NCBI GenBank assembly: GCA_007125175.1
Contig: SLDS01000150.1
Span: forward strand, 1 to 37,029
Source of the DNA: Flavobacteriales bacterium
Lineage (GTDB): Bacteria; Bacteroidota; Bacteroidia; Flavobacteriales_D; Cryomorphaceae
Reading direction: 5' to 3'
Length of the DNA stretch: 37,029 nucleotides
Shown here: positions 9,053 to 15,371 of the stretch, piece after piece
How positions within the stretch are numbered: the first letter of the stretch is position 1
Layout: each line of letters opens with the position of its first letter
Position numbers and translations under genes: made by a program
Notes under the pieces: generated by a model
What the model was told of the DNA's origin: nothing
Seen by the model: the letters and a program-made list of their open reading frames with translations, nothing else
The model's database searches: none

Positions 9053-9137
9053 GGGATTGGCATCTGATGCCCGGGCTACCCAAGAGATAAAATCCCTGAT
9101 AATGTGGAAATGACTTCTATGCTTTCCACATTGGCTG

Positions 9138-9145
9138 TATATTCG
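9138..9145 (+). promoter_or_regulatory. Possible -7 box (TATATTCG) for proC
   Basis: TATATTCG has one mismatch to TAnnTTTG and ends 19 bases before the proC ATG at 9165; a GGAG at 9157-9160 may act as ribosome binding site. No convincing -33 element is seen. Confidence 0.3.
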
Positions 9146-9164
9146 AAGCCAAATTTGGAGCGAA

Positions 9165-9962
9165 ATGAAAAGCATGAATATTGCCATCATCGGCTGCGGC
9201 AATCTGGGTATGGCGTTGGCGCGGGGCCTTATTGATTCAGGAGTCCAGGCATCGGGCATCAGGCTCACCCGCCGACACACAGATGTGCTGAGCAGCTTTG
9301 CCGAAGAAGGCTGTATGGTAATGAGCGACAATCGAAAGGCCATCGAGGGATGCAGCTTGGTAATACTGGCCGTAAAACCCTACAATGTGGAAGCATTGCT
9401 GCAAGAAATCAGTCCGGGAATCATTGCCGGACAGCATATTGTGGCCTCTGTGGCTACCGGAATCAGCACGGCCACGCTGGTGTCACTTTTGCCGAAAGGC
9501 ACATCGGTATTCAGGGCCATGCCCAATACTGCGGCCGATGTGAAGGAGTCGCTCACATGCGTATGCGCCTCGGGATCTGGCAGGGATGGAAGTGAAGTGG
9601 TGGAATCCCTCTTTGCTGTGCTGGGCGAGGTAATCTGGATAGAAGAAGCCTTGATGGAAGCCGCCACTGTGCTGGGCGCTTGCGGCATTGCTTATGTGAT
9701 GCGGTTTATTCGCGCTATGGTTCAGGGGGGTATCGAGATAGGCTTTGATGCACACACAGCCTCAGCCATTGTGCAACAAACAGTGCGCGGTGCGGCTCAG
9801 CTCCTGATCGAACGCTCAAGCCACCCTGAAAGCGAAATCGATAAAGTAACCACGCCCAAGGGCTGCACCATTGCAGGACTCAACGAGATGGAACATCACG
9901 GATTCAGCTCGGCACTGATCAAAGGGATCAAGGCCAGCTACGATCAGATCAATGGTAAGTAG
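9165..9962 (+). CDS. proC: Pyrroline-5-carboxylate reductase
   Basis: It catalyses the last step of proline synthesis, NAD(P)H-dependent reduction of 1-pyrroline-5-carboxylate, in the cytoplasm. The 265-residue length is normal for the family. The N-terminal Rossmann motif is IAIIGCGNLGMALARGL (glycines 10, 12, 15). Family signatures follow: VILAVKPYNV, FRAMPNTAADVKESLT, and the C-terminal helical dimer region with GAAQLLIE and VTTPKGCTIAGLNEMEHHGF. A second in-frame ATG at 9174 is possible, but GGAG at 9157-9160 fits 9165. The gene stands alone, divergent from the FAD dehydrogenase and ending 10 bases before the convergent REC-PAS gene. No other proline genes are in the window. Confidence 0.95.
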   Translation: MKSMNIAIIGCGNLGMALARGLIDSGVQASGIRLTRRHTDVLSSFAEEGCMVMSDNRKAIEGCSLVILAVKPYNVEALLQEISPGIIAGQHIVASVATGISTATLVSLLPKGTSVFRAMPNTAADVKESLTCVCASGSGRDGSEVVESLFAVLGEVIWIEEALMEAATVLGACGIAYVMRFIRAMVQGGIEIGFDAHTASAIVQQTVRGAAQLLIERSSHPESEIDKVTTPKGCTIAGLNEMEHHGFSSALIKGIKASYDQINGK

Positions 9963-9972
9963 AAGAATTGGA

Positions 9973-12129
9973 TTATGCCAATGCGTGATTTTCACCACTG
10001 CCATCGGGCAAGTCAAGCTCTGCGTATTCAGTGCTCTCAGAAATGGCATTGGCCCGATCGACGATCTCAGAAACAATTAGATCCAAGCTGCATGCTTCCT
10101 GAGAGAGCAATTCCAGAAAGCGGGCGCTTTCGGCAGATATCTCCGTGCCCATACGGATCAAATTGATCAAGCCCAGCACATTGGCCAAAGGTCGCCGGAG
10201 AATGTGGGATTGAATGAAGGCAATCTCCCGCAATCGCTCGTTTTGGAGGCGGATCTTGGCCTCATTGGCCCGCTCCTTCTCGATGTTGCGTAGTATTCCG
10301 ATGAATTGCTTCTTGCCCTTAGCTGGACTTTGCAGAAGCACACTGCACTCAAACCATTTGTAAGTACCATCGCTGTGTTTCATCCGAAACTTCGCGTATT
10401 CCGTGCTGCCGCGATTGGCCTTTGCTTCTTGAAAAATCCCGCTGATGATGGACGCATCCTCGGCATGAATCAGATCTTGATATTGAGAACCTATAATCTC
10501 TTCCGAGCTATAGCCAAGTACCGCTTGCACATTGGGCGATAGAAAGCTGAAGCAGCCCTCCAATGAGGTGGAGTATACCACATCAGTGGACTCTTCCATG
10601 TAGAGCTTAAATCGCTTTTCTGTCTCTTTGAGGGCTTTGGAAGTCTCTTCAAGCTCACTGAGATCCAGTATGATATTCCAGTATCTATCCCTTCGATCAT
10701 CGTCCATAAGAAAGCCGATGATGAGCACGGGTATTTGCTTGCCACTGTTGTGAAAAAAGGCCTTTCGATATGATTTGTAACGTCCGCTTTTCTTGACATC
10801 CTTTAGGGCCTTCTCATCGAGGCTGGCGTATTTGGCAGGCGTGATGTCATCAAAACCAAGGGTGAGAATCTTCGATTTGGGCATGCCGATCAGGGCTTCG
10901 AAGGCGGGGTTGCAATCCACATAGCTTCGGGATTTGATATCAACCAAGGCCATTCCGGTAGGAGAATGCTCGATCAACTTTCGAAAGATGGCTTCTTCGG
11001 CCTCCACCCTGGATTGCAATTCACGGTGCAATACCACATCCTTGGCTATGATCATGAAAGCCTCCACCTCCTCCATTCCATTTGTCTGTGGACTGATAAG
11101 GCATTCATAGCATTGCTTCTTCTCACGGTGAAATCCGGACAACCTTTTGATATCCAAATTTATGGACAAGCCTGAAAGCAGCTGCTTTCGAAGGCTTGCC
11201 AATGACTCACCATTGGTCAAACTCCATTTGTCCAACCAATCGGCGAAATTGCCTCCCACGCGAATTCCCAAATCGCGAACTGCGGAGCGGTTGGCATAGA
11301 GAATATTCCATTCTGTATCGCAGGCAAAAGCGGCATCACTCAATTGGTCGCTCAAGACCTTGTTGAAGCGCACATTACTTAGAAGGCAATGACCAGTACC
11401 TAAATCTTGCATCACACCATAGAGCAAAAGCTTCTCGCCGCGCTTCTCGACTTCTCCCGATAGAAGTAGCCGCCGGCAAGCGGCACTCTCCTTGGGCAAC
11501 TCCAATTCCAATTGAAAGCTTTGGCCCTCGGCTTGGTCATGGCCAAGCTGCTTCATTCTATCCCGATCGCTTTCACACAGCAAATCCAGAAATTGATCAT
11601 AGTTTATGGATTTCTGCCCGCCACCCATAAGTTCTGCGCTTTTTTCGCAAAAGCGCAAAGAAGAAGCAGCGATATCGAGTTCCCAGGTACCCATCTGTCC
11701 AATGGGTCTAAGCTCTCTTGAATCGGAATGGCTGAGCGAATGGATAAATTGCCTGTGCAAGAGGGTGTAGCGCACCGTTTTTAGGAAGAACTTGGGATTG
11801 ATCAAATCCGACTTCTCGTAATAATCATGCGCCCCGCAGCGTATACATTCATCGTGAAAGGCGCTGCGGTCATGGTTGGTGAGTACAATCACCGGGATAC
11901 CCGGATAGGCCTTCTTGACTTGAATAAGGCCATCGACTCTACTGGCGTCTTCGAGCTCGAGGTCTAATAAAATAAGATCGGCTTGGTAAGCTTTCAATTG
12001 TTCAAGACCTGTGGCAAGGGTATTGCACACCTGCAAGTCGAATTGTTCCGGCAGGGCATGCCTCACCAGCTGCACATCAAGCGGGCTATCTTCAATGAGC
12101 AATACCTTTTTTACATTTTGCATTTCCAT
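9973..12129 (-). CDS. Response-regulator/PAS sensor protein with a DHp-like helix but no ATPase domain
   Basis: A 718-residue cytoplasmic signalling protein with no transmembrane segment. Residues 7-125 are a receiver domain: acidic pair Glu13/Asp14, phospho-acceptor Asp56 in LILLDLELED, VLTNHD as the Thr switch, and Lys in YYEKSDL. Then come several PAS-type domains (about 145-260 divergent, 265-370, 385-510, 515-635; the last has RFKLYMEESTDVVYSTSLEGCF and the PAC end FIGILRNIEKE). The C-terminus (LREIAFIQSHILRRPLANVLGLINL) resembles a histidine-kinase DHp helix with His642, but only 76 residues remain afterwards. No N, G1 or G2 box of an HATPase domain is present there. It may take phosphate from another kinase, or act as a scaffold or sensor. 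It starts at 12129, next to a long AT-rich spacer. Confidence 0.8.
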   Translation of the reverse strand: MEMQNVKKVLLIEDSPLDVQLVRHALPEQFDLQVCNTLATGLEQLKAYQADLILLDLELEDASRVDGLIQVKKAYPGIPVIVLTNHDRSAFHDECIRCGAHDYYEKSDLINPKFFLKTVRYTLLHRQFIHSLSHSDSRELRPIGQMGTWELDIAASSLRFCEKSAELMGGGQKSINYDQFLDLLCESDRDRMKQLGHDQAEGQSFQLELELPKESAACRRLLLSGEVEKRGEKLLLYGVMQDLGTGHCLLSNVRFNKVLSDQLSDAAFACDTEWNILYANRSAVRDLGIRVGGNFADWLDKWSLTNGESLASLRKQLLSGLSINLDIKRLSGFHREKKQCYECLISPQTNGMEEVEAFMIIAKDVVLHRELQSRVEAEEAIFRKLIEHSPTGMALVDIKSRSYVDCNPAFEALIGMPKSKILTLGFDDITPAKYASLDEKALKDVKKSGRYKSYRKAFFHNSGKQIPVLIIGFLMDDDRRDRYWNIILDLSELEETSKALKETEKRFKLYMEESTDVVYSTSLEGCFSFLSPNVQAVLGYSSEEIIGSQYQDLIHAEDASIISGIFQEAKANRGSTEYAKFRMKHSDGTYKWFECSVLLQSPAKGKKQFIGILRNIEKERANEAKIRLQNERLREIAFIQSHILRRPLANVLGLINLIRMGTEISAESARFLELLSQEACSLDLIVSEIVDRANAISESTEYAELDLPDGSGENHALA

Positions 12130-12625
12130 ATCTTCCGAAATTGATTAAGCCTTGTTTACCACCTTCTTCATTGCGTTACGAAAAATACATAAAGCACAGA
12201 AACCCACTCAAGCCAAGAAAAAAAATATTAACAAGTCATTAGGTAAAATACGCTAAATCAATGAATATACAGAGATGTACACTTGTTATAATCTGATTTT
12301 GAGAACCATGCAAAGGACATGATTCACTCTGCCACTTGACCAAGTCCTGAAAACGATAATAAATACAGCCCTTTGTGCTCATATAAGCTTGTATTGATGG
12401 AATATATAAAATCTCATATCAAAAAATAGAGGGCTGAAATCACAAGTTTATCTTCATTTTAAAATTATTAATTGTCTGATATCCTGGCTTATTACAATAT
12501 AAAACAAAAATATACATCATAGCTTTTTGAAGAATTAAGCAACACGAAGCATGCAATATGCGTTAAGAAATTATTAACTTTACATAAAGTATTGCACAAC
12601 TGTGCTCAATAATTTCAGTATTGCT
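12130..12625. other. AT-rich intergenic region between divergent genes
   Basis: About 495 bases without a credible gene, conspicuously richer in A and T than the flanking coding DNA (long A and T runs at about 12180-12280 and 12400-12560). A 7-bp inverted repeat (CAGCCCT at 12366-12372, AGGGCTG at 12430-12436) is separated by 57 bases. It must hold the promoters of both flanking genes, but no exact TAnnTTTG box was found next to either start; TAACTTTA near 12573 is the closest to the plus-strand gene. Confidence 0.5.
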
Positions 12626-13078
12626 ATGCCACGAATTACAATTTCCAGAAAAAAAGAATACGTAAATATGCACGAGCCTTATACCATTTACATCAATGGA
12701 AAGAAGGTGAAAAAGTTATTTAGGGGTCAAGAATTTTCTAAAAAGATCAAGAAGGAAAAAGTGCGGATTCAAGCAAAGATGAACGGCGGGTACAGCAGTC
12801 CGGTGCTCAAAACAAAACTTGATAAAGATGCTCGAATTCAGGTGGAAATATCCGGCTTCCGATTTCAAGAGTTCATCCTGCCATACTTTGGTATCAGCAT
12901 TCCACTTTTCTTCTTTCTCAGGCAACAAGAATTGGTACAGACATGGCTGGCAATTCCACTTTTTCTGCCGGTAGCCCTATACGCGTTCTACCATTACTTC
13001 TGGAAAACGGATAAATACATTCAGCTGGATCTCAAAGATCAAAAAAATAAGCGGTCAAGCGAGGCTAAAACGGCTTAA
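12626..13078 (+). CDS. Small two-helix membrane protein of unknown function
   Basis: I do not recognise a family. The predicted protein has 150 residues if it starts at ATG 12626; a GTG at 12602 would add eight residues. The N-terminal 80 residues are basic and beta-rich (YTIYINGKKVKKLFRG, KIKKEKVRIQAKMNG). They resemble a soluble domain of the kind that decorates cytoplasmic or periplasmic sides of small membrane proteins. Two hydrophobic segments follow (about residues 80-97, FILPYFGISIPLFFFL, and 103-122, TWLAIPLFLPVALYAFYHYF), then a highly charged tail (DLKDQKNKRSSEAK). Codons look more AT-rich than in neighbouring genes, in line with the AT-rich spacer upstream. It lies alone, about 107 bases before the nuclease gene. 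Function and topology are open. Confidence 0.6.
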   Translation: MPRITISRKKEYVNMHEPYTIYINGKKVKKLFRGQEFSKKIKKEKVRIQAKMNGGYSSPVLKTKLDKDARIQVEISGFRFQEFILPYFGISIPLFFFLRQQELVQTWLAIPLFLPVALYAFYHYFWKTDKYIQLDLKDQKNKRSSEAKTA

Positions 13079-13173
13079 AGAAGCTTTCACATAAGGCAAA
13101 ACATCTTTCAGGGATTTTCCTCAGATGCCAACAGAGGCTTTGCACAAGCCTTTATTGGCAGCATTTTTGCTCG

Positions 13174-13181
13174 TATCTTTG
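13174..13181 (+). promoter_or_regulatory. Promoter -7 box (TATCTTTG) for the endonuclease gene
   Basis: TATCTTTG matches TAnnTTTG exactly and ends only 4 bases before the ATG at 13186; TTG at 13155-13157 is 16 bases upstream, a little short for a -33 element. This predicts a leaderless or nearly leaderless transcript. Confidence 0.5.
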
Positions 13182-13185
13182 TGCT

Positions 13186-14448
13186 ATGAATCGCTTGTAC
13201 ACCCCATCATTGCTGCTTCTCGCTTTCTTCTTGAACTTCTCCTTCTATGCGCAGGATACGCAAGCGCTTTTACGCTCAAAAGAGCAAAGAATCACCGAGC
13301 TCAAGAACGAACTGGAAAGCTCACGGCAAATAGCCGACTCCCTGCGTCTGCTCGATATCATGGAACGTCTGGAGCGGGTCGGCTGGCCTGGCGATGATGG
13401 GGAACTCGTAAAGCACAGTGCTATGGCATTGGCCTACGATGAAGAGCATGAAATGGCCAAATGGGTTGCTCACATCATCCTGAGGGAAGTGGCCACCGGT
13501 CGTACCACGCGCACCAATGACTTTCGCGTCGACCCCAAGGTGAGCACAGGAACGGCGGAGCAAGAGGACTACTTCATTACCTGGGTGGACGATTCCGGGA
13601 AGAGGCAGTACGATGGCTTCGGATTTGACCGCGGGCACCTCGCCGCTTCTGCCGATTTTCGATGGAATCAGCAAGCCCTATCCGAAAGCTACTTCTATTC
13701 CAATATGAGCCCCCAACGTCCGGGATTCAACCGTGAATCATGGGCCGAGGTGGAAGACTATGTAAGGAGTTATGCCATCGAAAATGATGTGGATCTATAT
13801 GTGATCACCGGCCCTGTTTTGAGCGATGACCTGCCCAAAATCAAGCGCAGTCCCAACAAAGTATCCATACCCGAGCTTCATTACAAAATCGCAGTCGACC
13901 TGGAAAACGAGAGAAGCTTCGCAGTACTGATGCCCAACAAGCTCTGCGAGAAACCTGTAGAAAACTACGTGGTGCCGATCAGAGAGATTGAAGAGCTAAC
14001 AGGCCTGAATTTCTTCCCGAATTTGGATCCTCAGCTCGCCGAAAAGCTGGAGACATCGACCGATTATACACCCTGGCTGCCTAAAAATCAAAGAGGTGAT
14101 GTGATGATGCTATCGGCAAATGATTTAGAGAAAGGTCAGTACAACACCCTACAGGCGTACAACTTTATGGACTCCAATAAAAAAGTCAAGATCTGCGGTA
14201 CCGTAGTAAGTACCTTCAAATCCCAAAAAGGAAACATCTTTATCAATTTGGACAAGCGCTTTCCCAATACAGTCTTCACGGTGAGCATTTGGGCCCGCGA
14301 TACCGGCAACTTCAGCTACAACCCCGAAGTAGAACTCGAAAATCGACGCATCTGCACAAAAGGCAATGTCACTTCTCGAGATGGCATCCCGCAAATGAAC
14401 GTATCCAACGAAAAGCAAATTACCTTTCTGGATGGGGAAGGCCTCTGA
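13186..14448 (+). CDS. Secreted DNA/RNA non-specific endonuclease (NUC1 family) with C-terminal OB-like domain
   Basis: Enzymes of this beta-beta-alpha metal family cut DNA and RNA without sequence preference. The 420-residue protein starts with a signal peptide (YTPSLLLLAFFLNFSFYAQ), so it acts outside the cytoplasm. A short coiled coil (residues about 28-60, SKEQRITELKNELESSRQI) comes next. The nuclease domain (about 85-300) carries the DRGH motif at residues 148-151 (catalytic His151) and the metal-binding region NMSPQRPGFNRESW with Asn182. Residues about 325-420 (VKICGTVVSTFKSQKGNIFINLDKRFPN) look like an OB-fold nucleic-acid-binding domain. No T9SS tail is visible, so periplasmic location or Sec-only export is likely. 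A promoter-like box lies 4 bases before the ATG. Role in nutrient nucleic-acid scavenging is inferred. Confidence 0.88.
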   Translation: MNRLYTPSLLLLAFFLNFSFYAQDTQALLRSKEQRITELKNELESSRQIADSLRLLDIMERLERVGWPGDDGELVKHSAMALAYDEEHEMAKWVAHIILREVATGRTTRTNDFRVDPKVSTGTAEQEDYFITWVDDSGKRQYDGFGFDRGHLAASADFRWNQQALSESYFYSNMSPQRPGFNRESWAEVEDYVRSYAIENDVDLYVITGPVLSDDLPKIKRSPNKVSIPELHYKIAVDLENERSFAVLMPNKLCEKPVENYVVPIREIEELTGLNFFPNLDPQLAEKLETSTDYTPWLPKNQRGDVMMLSANDLEKGQYNTLQAYNFMDSNKKVKICGTVVSTFKSQKGNIFINLDKRFPNTVFTVSIWARDTGNFSYNPEVELENRRICTKGNVTSRDGIPQMNVSNEKQITFLDGEGL

Positions 14449-14583
14449 GGCTGGCTTCTTCATTCGATAGCAAATTAAAACCGCCCATTCAGGCTTTTTA
14501 TCACTCCCTGTGAAAAGCTTGTAGGCGGCTATGAAAACCTGTTAATTTTCTTAAGAATACGGGGAAATAAGAAGTGGATTTAC

Positions 14584-14591
14584 TATATTTG
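14584..14591 (+). promoter_or_regulatory. Promoter -7 box (TATATTTG) for the CsbD-like gene
   Basis: TATATTTG matches TAnnTTTG exactly and ends 42 bases before the ATG at 14634, leaving room for a short untranslated leader. Its location inside the 5' extension of the frame argues against the upstream ATG at 14574. Confidence 0.45.
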
Positions 14592-14633
14592 AGTAATACC
14601 ATCTACTACTGCTTCACTAACAAAACAAAGGCC

Positions 14634-14927
14634 ATGACCACTTCCCCTAACAATCATGGACAAGGTGCTTCGCCTTATGAAAAGGTGAACTACTGCCGCT
14701 CCAACTACTTCATCAATGATGATGAGGCCCCGGACAAGCACATCAAAGATGCTTTGATTCAGCGCAGCTGGTTTGAAGTACGCGACAAATTGCGTAAAAA
14801 GTTTCCTCAACTCACCGAAGAAGATGTGAGCTATGCCCCCGGGGAAAAATGCAAAATGATGCGCGCTCTGGAAGAAAAACTCGAAATCTCCCCCGCCAAG
14901 CTGCAGCGTATCATCGCACGGCTCTGA
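14634..14927 (+). CDS. CsbD-like small stress protein
   Basis: A 97-residue soluble, charged protein. The second half, WFEVRDKLRKKFPQLTEEDV followed by a glycine and a helix (MMRALEEKLEISPAKLQRII), resembles the CsbD family pattern of W-x-E/I-x-x-K-L-K-x-x-F/W-x-x-L-T-x-x-D-x-x-x-x-x-G. CsbD proteins in other bacteria are general-stress-regulated, with unclear biochemistry. The first 40 residues (TTSPNNHGQGASPYEKVNYCRSNYFINDDEAPDKH) are not part of that family and look flexible. ATG 14634 was chosen because the promoter-like box at 14584-14591 lies between it and the earlier ATG at 14574. It is a single gene upstream of a long spacer and the threonine operon. The family call is by eye. Confidence 0.6.
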   Translation: MTTSPNNHGQGASPYEKVNYCRSNYFINDDEAPDKHIKDALIQRSWFEVRDKLRKKFPQLTEEDVSYAPGEKCKMMRALEEKLEISPAKLQRIIARL

Positions 14928-15184
14928 GCCCTAAAGTCCGAACCTCCCCACTTGTTTGGGGCTAAGCCCTGCTGCTCCGGCGCGGCTCATCGCTCCTCTT
15001 GATTTCGTTTTTCGCTTTACAGCAAAAATGAATGTGCGCAATTACCTTCCTGACAAGTGATTATTGTCTAGAATCAATATTTTTATACCTGGCAGTCCTC
15101 GTCAATATCCTACAAAGTCGAGCAACTGGAAAGCCTTTATCGATTAATAGCTCGGCATCACGCTCCCTGCTTCGCAGATTTTCA
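14928..15184. other. Intergenic region upstream of the threonine leader
   Basis: About 257 bases with no convincing gene. A 5-bp hairpin (CCCCA, 6-base loop, TGGGG, near 14946-14961) has no T run. A frame at 15032-15229 has no family look and overlaps the threonine promoter and leader. Confidence 0.4.
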
Positions 15185-15192
15185 TACCTTCG
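15185..15192 (+). promoter_or_regulatory. Possible -7 box (TACCTTCG) of the threonine operon
   Basis: TACCTTCG differs from TAnnTTTG at one base and lies 24 bases before the leader-peptide ATG at 15217, where a promoter for an attenuated leader is expected. No clear TTG -33 element is present at normal spacing. Confidence 0.4.
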
Positions 15193-15216
15193 CGGCCTCA
15201 AGCACAAGGCCTTTCG

Positions 15217-15270
15217 ATGCATTGCTTAGCCTACCTCCCATTCGAAACCACCACCTATCGAAAAAATTAG
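15217..15270 (+). CDS. thrL: Threonine operon leader peptide (thrL-like)
   Basis: A 17-codon frame encodes MHCLAYLPFETTTYRKN followed by TAG. Three consecutive threonine codons (ACC ACC ACC, 15247-15255) precede the stop, and the stop codon lies at the start of the 3' arm of a hairpin ending in seven T. The frame is 101 bases upstream of thrA. This is the arrangement of transcription-attenuation leader peptides, in which ribosome stalling at scarce charged tRNA-Thr prevents the terminator from forming. No isoleucine codons are present, unlike the enterobacterial thr leader. Too short for ordinary gene finders; assignment rests on position, codon content and the hairpin. Confidence 0.65.
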   Translation: MHCLAYLPFETTTYRKN

Positions 15271-15292
15271 AGGTGAATGCGAAGCTTTTTTT
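15224..15292 (+). terminator. Attenuator-like terminator in the threonine operon leader
   Basis: An imperfect stem pairs GCTT (15224-15227), GC (15229-15230) and ACCTC (15233-15237) with GAGGT (15270-15274), GC (15279-15280) and AAGC (15282-15285), followed directly by T7 (15286-15292). The threonine codons sit in the loop, and a ribosome stalled there would cover the 5' arm. A competing pairing exists between CACCT (15252-15256, overlapping the threonine codons) and AGGTG (15271-15275). Confidence 0.55.
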
Positions 15293-15371
15293 GCCGAAAG
15301 GCAGTACACCCACTCCATACAGCAAAAGAAAGCGCTACTAAGACGCCCTAAAATCATCATTTGATCAAATA

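Noticed and set aside
15032-15229. 65-codon frame upstream of thrA
   Set aside because: Overlaps the -7-like box and the leader peptide in another frame and has no coherent features.
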